Assembly: GCA_947462335.1 (NCBI GenBank)
Contig: OX381717.1
Coordinates: forward strand, 48,217,523-48,281,522
Reading direction: 5' to 3'
Origin: Harmothoe impar
Taxonomy: Eukaryota > Annelida > Polychaeta > Phyllodocida > Polynoidae
Length of the DNA stretch: 64,000 bases
Positions 45,517 to 59,500 of the stretch are shown here, piece after piece. How positions within the stretch are numbered: position 1 is the stretch's first letter; each line of letters begins with the position of its first letter. Both the position numbers and the translations under genes were made by a program. The notes below the pieces were generated by a model. That model was not told where the DNA came from. It made no database searches and worked only from the letters and a program-made list of their open reading frames with translations.

Positions 45517-46714
45517 CATCCCTTAGCACATCACATTTTGGTTAGGATCTTCAGTGTGATTTTATGTCTACTGTAAAGCATACTGGCATGGATAGAGAGT
45601 CCACCCAAAGATTAAATTAAAAAAATTATCATAATTTAGGTATAAGTTTGGTTGTTTTCTAAATTTTGTGTCAGTTCTAAACGTGAAAACAATTAAATGT
45701 ATCATGCAGTTTAGTTGAAAGAGCACATAAATTAGGATTCCGATGTTGATGGGAGAAATGTAGTGAACCGTAACAGTTGGACATTACTTAAACAAACAAG
45801 TTGTTTATATTAGTTGAACTCATTGGAGCCATGGATACTAAGTAATGTTACTATGCACACATATAACACAATGTAACTAATTCAATTATAATATGGTATT
45901 GGACTAGTATAATCAGGAGCCTTGAGTGATGTTGCCACATAGTATGTTCCATGAGGGAAGACAATAGTCTTCACACCAAACTTAATACTAACTGTCATAC
46001 TTCAAATGGCATTGTCATCAATTTCTGAATTATCTAGGTAATAAATAGCTGTTGGTATTTCAGTTGTATGAGTATCTTTTCGACCTGTATGATACAATAA
46101 GACACAGAATGTATATATATACAAAGAAATGACTCGTGCCCCTTTGAAATTTCAAGGTGGTGTATACTGTTTGGGACCTCCCCCCCTTTATGCCATTGTA
46201 ATTAAGGTAAATATACCTGTTTGATTGGGATTATATATGCTGACAGTTACTCAGGTCTGTTGTTTAAGACTGTAATGATTCCCTTGTGGGTTGACATTTT
46301 ATTGAGAACTGATGGAAAAGCTCCTTGATACCTAACTATGAGACATTCTATGTAGTCATTAATTGTGATCTAATCTTCTTATTGTGATCTTCTGGTATCA
46401 TTCCATAACACAAAGGCAGAACCTTTGACATCTATAATACAGTAGAAATTAACATTCTAGAAACACTACCTTGTTATCATTATATCAGAGAGGATTCTAA
46501 GATTGAAGTGTGATACGTGTAGTTGGCAATACATATTAACAATATGGAGTAGTGCACCATTATGAATTACTTCAATAAAAGATAATGTGACAATAAAACC
46601 TCGTTAAAGTTGTGATTTTGACTACCTTATTTGCCTGGATAGAAGTGCCTAGGTGCTCGTTGATTTTAATTGCGTTATAACCCGAATGCTCATATGAGAC
46701 TGCTGCATACCATA
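45517..46714. other. Gene-free stretch
   Basis: No gene recognised. A fragment near 46590-46680 (AAAACCTCGTTAAAGTTGTG, ATTGCGTTATAACCCG) looks like a decayed pogo-type element. Confidence 0.3.
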
Positions 46715-46890
46715 CTGTCGCGATAAAGCGCCGGTTTCAAAAGAGCGCCGGTCTTGTATTAGTGCTGGGGTATAGGGGTCTTGAAATATTGCTGAAGCAC
46801 TCAAATATAATCTTGAACATGCCCCGGTCTTGGGGGGTAAAGACCCCGCCAAATTAAAGAGCGCTCCTGCGCTAAATTGCGATGGTACAG
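46715..46890. mobile_element. 176-bp TA-flanked MITE
   Basis: Imperfect inverted ends (CTGTCGCGATAAAGCGCC at the left; the complement of the right end begins CTGTACCATCGCAATTTAGC), with TA on both sides. GAGCGCCGG words repeat inside. Confidence 0.55.
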
Positions 46891-47217
46891 TATTTGAGAC
46901 CGGACCAATAGTATTGAATTATTTCAAGACCCCTGTATCTCCAGTATTATTTGGGGCCAGTCCAGGTTATTTGAGACCATGATAAAAATCATATAATTAT
47001 TTATACCACAGCGCGCACGGAGAACAAAGCATTTTACACCTCTTGTATACTGCATACAGCTAGTGGTATAAAGTAGTTATATGCCTTGTTCCAATCTGTA
47101 GGGGTATTATATAAGGCTCCTTCACTGAATTTTGCGTACAGATTGGTACTCGTTCTATAACTACTACATAGAAGTAGTACTTGCTTGAGATCCCAATTAG
47201 CTTAACTTTTCAATTAG

Positions 47218-47433
47218 GGTAGGTTCACCATGAGTCGGACACATACCTTGGGACAGATACTTGAATTTGTCCTTATTCAAGAATTCTAATCTCTTTATTT
47301 ATGAATAATGGTAAAGTTTGAGCGTAGTTTTTCCGAAAAAAAAATTACCAATACAAGTCTTATCATACATTATTAATTAGAAAATATTAGTGTCCGTCTC
47401 AGGGTATGTGTCCGACTTATGGTGAATCGACCC
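47218..47433. mobile_element. 216-bp TA-flanked MITE, GGGTAGGTTCACCATGAG family, copy 1
   Basis: Inverted ends GGGTAGGTTCACCATGAGTC and GACTTATGGTGAATCGACCC, each flanked by TA. Further inverted words (CGGACACATACC) follow. Two more copies lie at 53338-53556 and 55781-55996. Confidence 0.75.
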
Positions 47434-47435
47434 TA

Positions 47436-48420
47436 TGCTGACAATTGTATAAACAGCAGCAATACATGACTCACTTCCAAACAGAAAAGGTTATTTAACT
47501 ACATACATGACTAATAGCTGTTGAATTGTAATGTCATAACTTGAAAGGGTCGCGTTTTGTAGAAGACATGTAGTCCCTATTTTTAAATTTTCCTTTGTCC
47601 AATGGAATATTCTTTCTTAAATCAAATTTTTTATTCAAAAGAGTTTTTGCCAAATATTACAAAGTAAAATTGTGAGAGGATGAGGCGAGCGCCTGGGCTG
47701 TAGTCATACATCAATGAGGAACTTGCGATAGGCCTAATGAGATCTACATTTTTCTAACCTTGGGCAACATTAACAAGAAGTATCATATGTTTTGGCAAAC
47801 GTTTCTCCTCCCGTCAACTCCTGCCACTTAAATGTAACTAAATATCCCAAGTATTTACTATCACCCAATTCCTGTGAAAGTTCCATAAACTTTAGTGATA
47901 AAGCAACATTATCTCTGATTCTTAATAGTTCTCTCCACTCAGATTCCCAGATAAAATCTCTTCCTTTGCCATGTGTTTCTGACAGGTATACTCATTATAC
48001 ATCTATTTGATGGATGGGGTACACTGAAAAGAAAGTGAGCGTCACCTATTCCTCAGTGTAGGCCTTTTTTTTCACACAATGTGCATAATGTGCACCCCTT
48101 GGGGTAGATACTGGATACCAGGGCTTCAGCATCCACGTCAGGCAAAGAGGAACTCTTTCCCTGTTTTTCTGTCACGATATTACATGGAAAGAGTTCACAG
48201 GCTGATTCTCAGGGTGAGTGATATACCTATATTGAAATACGTATGAAGAAATATCACACCAAAAAACGGACACAGTCAGATTCAAACATTAATTTCAGTT
48301 GGTAAAGACATTCTTTATAGATTTTATCAATGTTTTGACCCCATGAATGAGTCAGGATCGTATTGAACTTTTCTAATGGAAATAGACTATATAACTTCCA
48401 GGGGCTGGGCATGACAGAGT
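47436..48420. other. Gene-free stretch
   Basis: A plus-strand open frame at 47792-48010 has no domain signature and unconvincing composition. Nothing else was seen. Confidence 0.3.
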
Positions 48421-48680
48421 AGGGCAGGGCAGGGCAGGGCAGGGCAGGGCAGGGCAGGGCAGGGCAGGGCAGGGCAGGACAGGGCAGGGCAGGGCAGGGT
48501 AGGACAGGGTAGGACAGGGTAGGGCAGGACAGGGTAGGACAGGGTAGGGCAGGACAGGGTAGGGCAGGACAGGACAGGGCAGGACAGGACAGGGTAGGGC
48601 AGGGTAGGGCAGGGTAGGGCAGGGCAGGGCAGGGCAGGGCAGGGCAGGGCAGGGCAGGGCAGGGCAGGGCTGGACAGGGT
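48421..48680. repeat. Pentamer satellite (AGGGC)n
   Basis: About fifty units of AGGGC with AGGAC and AGGGT variants, more homogeneous at both ends than in the middle (48475-48605). On the plus strand the regularly spaced GGG triplets could form G-quadruplexes. Pro/Cys/Leu-rich frames on the minus strand are products of the repeat. Confidence 0.9.
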
Positions 48681-48962
48681 ATGGGATGGTTTGGGATGGT
48701 AGGCAGGGGATAGTAGGCAGGGGAAGGGAGGGGGGCATGACAGGGCATACCGCGACTAGGAGGCAACAAGGGATGAACTTGACAAGTCACTAGATGCCAC
48801 CCATTTTCCCTGTAATCTTAAAAACCCATTTTCCCTGTAATCTTAATGATTCCCCGCTCTTCTCTAGATGGTGCCACTGTAAGGCTGCAAGTCTGAATTT
48901 CCTTTCCCTTAGTTCTAACCACCCCATCCTTTAGTGGTAAATAGATTCGGTTATAGTTCTGT

Positions 48963-49260
48963 CACAGTTTTAAAAAAGAAAAAGAAAAAAAAAGAGAGAA
49001 AGAAAAAGGGGGTGCGGGGGCACAGCCCCCGATATATACAGCAATGTTACCAACCTACAGTGGGGCCATCTAAAGGATAGGCCTTGAAACTGATTAAGAT
49101 TACTGGAAAAGTGGGCCTTTTAAGATCAGAGGTAAAATGGGTGGCGTCTAGTGACTTGGCAAGTTCGTCCCCACGTGCGACTAGGAGGGTGTGGGCAGGG
49201 AGCGTAGATTGGAGCGTGGGGTGGAGGGGGGGGGGCTGCAAAGACGAGTGGGAATTGAAC
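48963..49260. other. Purine-rich tract and spacer
   Basis: An A/G-only tract (about 48970-49018) ends in a G-rich hairpin-like GGGGGCACAGCCCCC (about 49016-49030). Nothing else was recognised before the possible non-coding exon near 49309. Confidence 0.35.
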
Positions 49261-49308
49261 TGTGAAGCAAAGAATCATACCTCACTGTCCTGACTCCCTT
49301 TTTTCAAA

Positions 49309-49462
49309 GGTTGCTGGCGAAGCAGCTATAAACCACCTGGGGTCCACAAGACACGCACCTCACACCCTCAGCCAGCCAGTATCACACAACACCTTGTGGG
49401 AACCAGATGATATAAGGGGAGCCAAGCAGACAAGGGGCATAGTCTTACATAAAGACAACCAG
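49309..49462 (+). other. Possible 5' non-coding exon of the downstream family member
   Basis: TTTTTTCAAAG before GTTGCTGG could be an acceptor, and AAAGACAACCAG followed by GTAGGTGC could be a donor. The next exon (50578) begins GATGACTATT with the start codon at once, so a non-coding exon just upstream would be expected. No other support. Confidence 0.2.
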
Positions 49463-49782
49463 GTAGGTGCTTACCTTGCTCTACATATTCATTTTCTCAT
49501 TTACTGTGTGAGAAATCACTCTTCATTTTGAGTTTTGATCTTAACACCATGTATGTTAAAACGGCGGATGTTTTTTGAAGTCCTTATGAATTGCATGCAT
49601 TTAAGGGAGACTTTATAGTATTGGGAGCTGGTACACTGAGTAAATAGTCTTTATCTTTTGTTCAAATCATTGTAGAGCTTTTATGTGGTTGCTAAAGGTC
49701 CTTAATAGTGGCTGGTGGTAGGTTGTATATTGCCATGTTAGATGAATAGAGGTTCCTTTATATGGCCACCTAACACACAGCC

Positions 49783-49852
49783 GATAGTCTAGTGTTCATC
49801 ACAGTCACCTTGTACCCCAAAGGTCCAGGTTTCGAGACTCGGCCATGTCAAC
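49783..49852 (+). repeat. tRNA-like (SINE head) sequence
   Basis: GATAGTCTAGTGTTCATCA resembles an A box region and GTCCAGGTTTCGAGACTC a B box, at tRNA-like spacing. There is no clear acceptor stem. Probably a tRNA-derived SINE head. A weaker one lies near 54619-54686. Confidence 0.35.
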
Positions 49853-49861
49853 CCTCCCACC

Positions 49862-50577
49862 ATTTTATCTTGAATTCTTTATTTTTATGAACCTAACATT
49901 ACAATTGTCCATACAATAATCTCACAGATCTATTGAACTTAAAACAAGGAGCAAGTGAGGGAACTCACATTACAGGGTCTTAATTATGCTACTGCAAGGC
50001 CCTGTCCCAACTCTTCCACAGTAACACACAGTCCCACCCAGCAAGCCTGGGCAACAGGGTGCAGAGCTGCGTAGGGCTAGTGCAATGTGCAGGCATGTGT
50101 GAGGGTAATGCTAGGAAAAATAGGTTAAAACTTTGCCATGTACGATAGGTAGCTCACTCAACCTCACCCATTGAGCTTGGCACAAAAGCAGTTCGCCCAA
50201 ACTGGCAGGCATGAGCATGCCCTAGCTTCACCCCAGTTTGCTGGGTATGGTTTAGGCGTTTGTTTGCTATTATGATACATATGGCTTTAGGCTTTCAATA
50301 TTGGACCTGTTCCTGTTTAAAAATAAAATATTGTGGCATGAGATGGAACTTAGGCAAAATAGCAAAAATTGCGGTGCAGTTTCATGTGTAAATACTTTAT
50401 AGACAGCCAGGGGCTATAACATTGTCACCTTTACAAAGTAAAACAAACTATTTCTAAATAAAACCCACATATTTATTTTCACAGTGGCTGGTCCTTTATG
50501 TATTCAACTCACTCAAGTATACTGCTATTTGGGTTAACAATGATTGAATCAATATAATTATTTTCTACATTTTTCAG
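49862..50577. other. Probable 5' intron or promoter-proximal stretch
   Basis: No coding sequence recognised ahead of the signal-peptide exon at 50578. It ends in a pyrimidine tract and CAG acceptor. Confidence 0.3.
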
Positions 50578-50578
50578 G

Positions 50579-53500
50579 ATGACTATTTTCGGGGCGTTAT
50601 GGCTGTTGGTGGCCATTGCCTACATCCATGGTACCAGTGCTCAGCCGTTTGTGGTCAACAACCAACGACTACCCAACTGTGACCGTAAGTAACCTTGTAA
50701 TTGAATATAGTATTTCCAGTCTACTCAAATTATTTTTTGACACAGGTGTGCGGCTGGCCCTTTGACAACCCTTACCCTTGCTGAGGGGGATTTTGGTCAG
50801 AAGTGATCTTGACCCTTGGTGAGAGGGATTTTGGTCAAAAGTGCCTAGGTTTTAGCAATTTCCCCCCGAGGAGTCGCCCTTGGTGTAAGAATTTTGGTCA
50901 AAAGTGACCCCTGTTGCAAAGACTTTTTGGTAAAAACTGAAAAATGTGACCCGTGAAAAGCAGACCCTTGGTAAGGGGGATTTTGCTCAAAAAGTACCCT
51001 TCCCAGCCGCACACCTGTGTATACAAAATATACCAAGTGCCCCCAGCCCCCAAGGGCCCTACTACCGAGGGTCATTCCATTGAACATTGCTTCACTCACA
51101 TTGTCTATCTTAGAAACCTGCACAGATCTTGCCTAAGTCTGACTGGAAATTCCGAGCTCAGAACTAATATGATGGCCGTAAAGACAAAGCCACCAGAAAT
51201 ATCGCTATCCCAAAAAGCTGCAAGTGGAATACGGCCTCAGCCCCCACTTAGCAAATACCTCTGATATATCAATGGAGCTAGCCTTTGTGTTTATCTATTT
51301 TTTGATTTGACGCTGTGAAATGAAGAAAATTAATTTTAACAACCCTCGGGTGTGGCAACGCCCATTGAATACAGCCACATTCTAAGCTTGTATTTAAAGG
51401 AAAACAACCCCGTTTCTAAGCACAACCTAAACTGACAACCACGCCCAAACATTTGGTATAATTATAAAGTCACCATCCTTTGGCCCCACCCTTCAGTCCA
51501 CACGTTTTCCCCGCTGAGTGGCGTCATGGGCCCTACTGTATGCCAAGGGGTGTGTGATACGACCTTCCCAACACTTTGGAATTGATATGCCTTTGTCCTA
51601 CCCCTTAGACAGTTAGATATACAATACGAATAGATTATATTAATAAGGTACGAGAACCATTCAAAACTTAAGGTTATTTCAAGTGTTGGACTCTAGGCTG
51701 AAATGCTGCCATATTGGTCGATGAGTCAGATATTATGCTCAGTTTTAAGTAATCCTCCTGCTCCCTCATATCTTATTTCAGTTGCGTAGTGTTATATTCT
51801 GGTAATGTGACGGGGTGTGAATGACTGGTGATGATTATTGACTGAACTGTGGGAGCAAAGCACTTACACTAGCCATGGCATTTATAGTGAAAGAAAATGG
51901 ATCATTCATGACTTGGAGAATATGTATAGGAGCCACACAATGGCCATTGATATATTTGATCATTATTTTACTCTATGTGTGCTTCAGTGTTAGGATTTAT
52001 TACATTTATCATCAATCGGACCTATAAGTAATTTCGCTTTACAAAGTAAGGTTTGTTAAAACACTCGTCATTGTAGATCACTATCCAGGGTCAGTCAAGC
52101 ACATCCCCCACTGCTCAGGGTGAAGGATGTTGGGGACAGTAGTGTCAAAGTCACGTTTCTTGCAAGAATGGAATAAAATGACATCCAACGTTAGAACTGC
52201 CACATTTGCCCCAAAGAAATACAGTTCTGTATTAATTCATGTTTTATCTTAAGTTTCTGATATCAAAACTGCAGTGGGGGACATTTTAAGGTTGGTGGCA
52301 GGCGTTCTGCTCCGTTTAGGTTAACAGCAGCGCGTATGGCAAGCGATATGTTCACCCCTGAAATCGAAGTTTCAGTATTTGAAAAACTAGTTGTTCAAAT
52401 CGAAAAACTAGTTGTTCAAATCGAAAAACTAGTTGTTCAAAATACTTTCAATATCAGACTGATATGGCCATAATGTGGCAAGCCAAATATTCATCTGTGA
52501 AATGGAAGTTTCAGCATTCGAAGAACTAGTTTTTCAATTCGAACAACTAGTTTTTCGATTCGAACAACTAGTTTTTCGCTTTGAACAACTAGTTTTTCAG
52601 GGGCGAAAATAGTAAGAACTCTTTCTATGATCTGATAATGTAGTTCTTATAAATTCCATTTTCGGACTGAAAATAGTTCCCCCAAAAAACTCCTTTACTT
52701 TGACTGATTTGGGAGCTCAATTTTCGAGGTGAAAAAGGAGCTTATAAATAACTTTATTTTCAGTTGACAGAAACTCCATTTTCAGTTGATAGATGAGTTT
52801 TATGCAGGAAACTCTGATTTCGAGGTGATGATGGGGTTATTTTTGAAAAACTAGTTTTTCGATTTGAAAAACTAGTTTTTCGATTTGAAAAACTAGTTTT
52901 TCGATTTGAAAAACTAGTTTTTCAAAAACTGAAACTTTGATTTCGGGGGTGAACAAATGGCTTGCCACAAGCGCGTCACGCCTCAGTGCTGCCATCCATG
53001 GCAGGTCTATAAAGGCGGCTTTTGACAATACTGATTATACAGTGCACATATATAAATAGATAAATGCCAACACCTATTGATACTGTCTCTGCTGTATTTC
53101 ATGAGTGGGGGCTGGGGCTGGGGCTTCGTGGGATATGCCCCAGCCCCCACAAGTGAAATACGGCAGAGAAGTATCAATGTAGTTGGCATTTGCATTTACT
53201 CTTTTATTTGAAGCCATTAAATGAAGGAAAGACAGCTTTTTCTTGGCCCATTGAATATGGCCAATGGGGGGGCATTGAATACGGCCCTTCCTATACTTAA
53301 GCATACTGAATCTTGTATTTTTGTATAAGAAATAAAAGGTAGATTCACGATGAGTTGAACACATACCTTGAGACGGACACTGGTCAATATCTCTAGTTAT
53401 TCATGTATGATAAGACTATAGAGGTTTTTATTGAAGAAAACGGCACTTAAACTTTTGCATTATTCAGAAATAAAGGAATAAGAATGTTTTCGATAATAGA

Positions 53501-56500
53501 CACAAATACAAATGTCCATCTTACGGGTATGTGTCGGACCCAAGTTGAATCTACCCTAAATGGGGTGGGTTTTATTTCTTTAAAGTCAGACCTTTTATTT
53601 CCCCTTCAATAAGGGTCGGAGTGTACCGGTACTTTGTGCTATATATTATAAGAGTGGTGGGGTTTCATGTCCACTTTTCCATTGATGCAGCACAAACGAG
53701 TACTGTACCGTCGTGGTAGGGCACCAGTTTAAATAAAACAGTGTACAATGAAGGCAGCCATCTTGACTAAGAGCAATGCATTGTGGTTAGGCCCCCGACT
53801 CCAGAGCATTACATTATGGGTGAATTTCTTATCAATCCCTTTGTTCCAGATGTGAAAGGGGGTGATTAGCTTGATAAGGAGATGGAGGTGTAGCTCCCAA
53901 CTACCTGAAGTACCAAGATATGCTAGTCCCGTATATTGTGACGATTCGGTAATTGTTAGGGTGGCCAGAGGGTCTGGCTGATCGTTCAGTCCGTATCTGA
54001 TCCTATGTTAAATGACCCTTTTATGATGTCTTCTCATATTGGCTGGGGAACAGATAGGGACTTCTAGTAAGTAGGTAAATTGAGATATTGAAAGGGTCCA
54101 TTATATACTAGCTGGAATAAGCATAATACTGTAATTTAGGGGCAGTTTATCACATTACGAGCCTCTGCTTAGCTCTATAGCTGAGTGATGTCTTCAACCT
54201 GTCTTTTGGGAGAATGGGCACTGGTTGTTTGAAAATCCATGTATCAACGAGATTCTTTGTTTTGTGTGAATCATCTTGATTGCAGTCAGGCCCTTGTGGG
54301 TCTTAAAATTTCTTACAAAGTTTATAAGATTATCAGATAAGCTATCTAAAAATTGATTCTTGTCATGTAATACTTTTATAGAAATCTTTAATTGGTAATT
54401 TACGGTAGATTTTTGAAGATAGAGCTGAATCAACTTAAAATTATGCATTTGGAATGGAAATAAAAAAGCCTACCGCCAGCCAGCATCAGGCTATCTCCCA
54501 GGAGTAATATATAAGCTCTAATCAGTTAAATACATGGTACAAGTCCAGTTGGCAGCACTGTTTAGCACAGGCCTCTATGGGGGGCATTGGTGCATGAAGG
54601 CCATTAGTTCAATAAAGCTACCCCAGGTGGCATAGTGGTACAGTAAGACAACTGCTATGGATTCTAATCATGGCCTTGGCACCAGTTTAAAACCGGTCAG
54701 AAGGTTTATCAGGGTGAGGTAGATTCAATTGCCTGCTGCTAGTCTCCTGTCTATTGTATTATCATAACAGAAGTTATTTAGGAAATGCGAATATTAGGGC
54801 TACTGATTGATATGCATTATTTACATGTCAAATGATTTTATAAAAATGGTCCGGCCACCCTATAAATTGTGCTTGTGCATCAGGCTGACACTTCCAAAGG
54901 GCACCAACCGAGTTAGGCAAGACACATAGATGCAGCATGGGGGGAGTTAGTCGCTAGCACTGAATGAATGCATCATGCCAACAAAACGGCACTGTGCATT
55001 ACAGTAAAATACTCTCATTTAAGTGTTAGATGGGTTTACCTATCCATTAATTGTCTATTATAGCATTCAATACTGCAGTGTCTGGAGCAAGGTTCTAGCA
55101 TATTGCCATTGTACGTATAGGGATGTATCGTGGCTTTTTAAATTGTGAGTTACTGGTACACAGATAATCTAGAAGCCCCCACCCTTAGTTTATAGTGGCT
55201 ATCCCAGATTGGTCATAGGGACATTGACATGACCAAGTGCTATACTCAAGAATGACTGAGGCAAAAGAACAAATAACTAAAGCCTTACTCAAAAGCACTT
55301 AGCCTAAAATGAAAAGACTGAGTTGGTCCAACCTGACAATATCAACTAACCTAGGTTGGTCATATAGGGAGCCAAAAAATGACTTACTTAGTTAGGCACT
55401 ATAGTGGCTGACATATAGGTTGTATGGGGAGCCTAAGAATATCAGTGTAGGATTTAAATTGCCCAAATAAGGTTCCTAGCTGGAATTTTATATAGAGCCT
55501 ATGGTGGAAATAATATTATGAAGTAAAATAATACTCCAGAAGGGAAAACCTTTTTTTTATAACCAAGAGTGTTGATGATAGAAACCTTACGTTATACAGC
55601 CTTTTAAGAATTGAATTGAATTCCTCAACTTTGAATCAGGGTGTAATATACTAAGGCTGAAAGGTATTACAGCAGAATGAAAGAAGCATGTGACGCAGTA
55701 GATTGTTACATGTCTCAAGTTACCGACGAGGCGTTATCCCTTGAATAGGGGTGCATATTCCTTTAAAGTGAAATGCACTAGGGTAGATTCACCCGGAGTC
55801 GGACACATTTATACTTGAGACGGACACTTGATTTTGAGGTTAATTAGGCACTTTAGGCTCTTTGCTTATGAATATTGGTAAAGTTTAATCGTTATTCTTT
55901 CCAGAAGAGAAACACTTGAAGTCGTAGTGTACATAAATAATCTTAAATTACACTGTCCGTGTCAGGGTATGTGACCGACTCATGGTCAATCTACTCTATT
56001 CTCTTTATTGTAATGATGCATGCCAGAGCTGCATTGAAGCATCAAGCTGACCATAATTATACGGAGTTGGTTCACCCTCAAAAAGCCAGCATAATGTATG
56101 ATTGCAGCTCAGCATGTCAGGTAGTCGCCAGGGCTACACTGCTAGAAGACGAAACCGCCAGATTCTGGCTTATAATTATGTACTCGCTGGCACAGGTGCA
56201 CCCTCAGAAAAGTGAGAGTCATTGTCGCTAAAACTACCCTCACCTGAGAGTCAGGCAGTGCCTGATCCTCAGGTGACCAAATTGTCCCCAAATGGGAGTT
56301 GAGAGGGAACAACAAAATCAAAATCAAACTCCAGAGACCAGTGAAAGACATTTTCCACCGCAGCCCATGGTACCGTGGGTGTAAGCTGTGGGGTTGGTTC
56401 ACATCTAAGCAACAACACAAACAAACAAAGACTCTCATCTTGAGCATTTGGAAAAGCATGATCTAAAACCATTAAACCCGCCATAAATGACACTTGACTG

Positions 56501-59500
56501 ACTATTCTGCAAATGTAAACTATCTAAGAATTATTATTCACTGTACATATTTTCGGCCTAGAATGTGAAAGTTCCCAGTCTAATGAGATTTCCTGTGCCA
56601 AATAAAAATTACCAAAACTCAATCATAGCTGGGCAGTAGAATCGAGGGGCGGATCCAGGATTCAATCTACTGTAGTTTTACACAATATATCCACTATGGC
56701 ATTTCTGTACATGGGCAGTGGAGTATACCGCTGGTTTACAGGATAAAGGGACATGCATTTGGTGAAACTACATTTGTATTTACAATATACATGCTGACAT
56801 GATGACATCGGGCACAGCACCTTAAGGGTTATGAAGGTAGAGTCTTCATACCTTACAACAAAGTGTAGAGTTACCACCCCCTTCTTTTCTAACACCAATC
56901 TGTTCCCACCAGCCGCTTTTACTTTTTCTTCTTGGGAACCATACAACTTTGTGTATCGGTCTTCACACCTTCCAACAAAGCTAGTCATGAGTGGATTATC
57001 AATCTACGATGTAGGCCTGCCATGGTGCCAAGTCACGATCAAGGAAGCAGATTGGTAGATTGTTATCTCTGGTGGAAAGATTGGGATATTTAGCCTCGTC
57101 TCACGCATGTTTTGTGATAAGAGACCACTGATAAACGGTGGAGGTGTTTGGCCCCAGTTGGTTATGGGTGACTGAGCAGAAAGTGTCAACGCCCTCTGTT
57201 ATCGTCCCCTGACACAAGGCCCTTATTATCGCTCATCTGTCAGTCTGAAAAAAAGAACCATAATATTATCCTTATTCAAAGGTCTGGCAGTCAGAGCACC
57301 ACCCCACACAACGTGGAACCACCTTTAATAAAGGGGCAATCTCACCACTCACTCTTAACCAAATAGTAGACTAGAACAGTACTAGAACTGTGAGTGAGAT
57401 ATGCTTGGTGATTATGCCGCTTTAGCCCTCTAAAGGGGCAGTCTCGCCACTTGCCACAGACAGTAGACTAGAACAGTACTATAATTATGGATAGGATACG
57501 CTCGGTGATTATGCCACTTTAAGGCAGCATAGTGTTTTATTGGAGTCTGTTCATTTTATTGGCATGATGCATCAATGCAGCAATGGGGAGGAATTTGCTT
57601 GTCCGATATCTATGCATCGTGCTAACCTTAGAGTTGATACACTCCTAAAGGGTTAACATAATACACTGATGCTATGTCATTTCATGAGTATGTATATCTT
57701 TCTTGCACCCCGATGGTGCATCATGACAAGATGTATGGACATGAAACCCTAAAGAGTATGCCATCATCAAAGGGTTACCATCTCCCTCCTTTCTAACATA
57801 CCGACCTGTTCCAACCGGCCTCCTTTTCCTTCTTGTTAACGATACAACTTTGTGCATCTTTGAATGTAAGTTTCGGCATATGGGTCATCAGTACGCCTAA
57901 CTTATGAAGAGACGATGGAGTTTCCTAAGTTCAAACCAAGTTAATTGGATTTCTCCCTACTTCTCAGCATAGAAAAATTTAAAATATGTAATGCCCACCA
58001 CATATCAGGTAGGTGTGTCACATAGGCTACCTACTGTAACTTAATGCTGAAGAAGAAAAACAATTCAAGCAAAAAGGAGTACAAATACCGAAGCTTTTTA
58101 ACAATTTTTAATTTTTATTATCGAACTACCTATAGGCATGTCCTCTTATATCACGATCGTATTCTGCCCATGGGCACTTCCATACATATAGAAACCTATT
58201 ACTCAGTAACTGGATATGCACAGGTGACTGCCAAATAACAGAATACTCCCTACCAAGCTCCATAGCTCTGTCACTCTTTTGAATAGCCTTTAAACTTTTT
58301 TTTCTGTGAGCAACAGTATTATATGTCATTAGAAAAAAGTGCTAGAAGTATTTACCAACTTTACCACCCATTCTTTTAAAATAACAACCACACCCATACG
58401 TATATGTAAGCATCTATGAATGTCCTAACTATACCACTGATACATTAATTCAGTTCCTATTATGTTGATGTCATTGAACACATGTAGACCTATAATTATG
58501 ATATCAACTGAGTCTTGTGGTTTATGGTTTTATCAACGATATGACAAACTAGGTGAAACGTTCAAGTTACCTTTGTTTTCTCTGGGAAAATGATGGGAAG
58601 CAGCAATCCTATATGAAAGTCCCATCCATAATATTCTTTCAACGTCATCAGGACTGTTAATTAGCCCTTAATTGGTCCTTAATGTCCTTTTGATTGATTC
58701 TGATCTTATCGTATCTTAACCCTTTAAGGGCTGCATAACGCTTTGATGTGCAATGCCCTTTGCCACCCATTTGGGAGTGCATTAATCCCGTAGTGTCGGC
58801 ATGTTGCTTGCATGCAGCACTGGTGAGTTACTTGCCATGGCTGTATTCATGCATCATACAAATAATGGCATGATACATTAAAACATTGTGCGGCCCTTAG
58901 AGGGTTAAATACTGTCTTCATGTATTCATGTACCCCCTCCCCCATAGTACAAAATTGACCCCGGATGCTTTGGCCTCCAGGGAATATTGCTTTGTGCCTC
59001 TTTGGAGTTTCATCATACAAATGCTCCTTTGTACAGCCAACCCCAACCAATACTTATCTTTTAAAATCTTTTTTTATTTTTATCATCCTTGGATATCACA
59101 GATAATTCTGTTTAATCTTTTGTATAAACCCTCAGAGTGAATTAGCCTTTCTTCTTAGATATCATACCACAAGCATAGAAAATTCAATAAGCTTATAAAT
59201 ACAGTGAGCTATATATAGTATCCACATAAATGAGATGTATCTTGCACACATTATTTTTCAGCTAATGCCGAATTTGGCCTATTGCCAACTGAGTTCGAAG
59301 GCAACTCCAACCCTTGCACTGGTTATCTGACCTTGACAATTGATGAAGGTGATGATCCTTATCGTCTCTGTTCGGGTATGGACACCTATTATAACCGGTT
59401 CCATAGAGAGGCTGCGGAGAGATACTGCTACATGCTGGGTATCAACATGGGCCGCCCGGCCTCCATCACACCCGCCAACCTACAGGAGCAAGTCAAGCTG

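Noticed and set aside
48254..48790. Long minus-strand frame rich in Pro-Cys-Leu repeats
   Set aside because: It is only the translation of the AGGGC pentamer satellite; every frame through it is open because the repeat lacks stops.
52837..53028. Minus-strand frame with repeated EKLVFQI
   Set aside because: Produced by the 21-bp palindromic repeat inside the foldback element, not a protein family.
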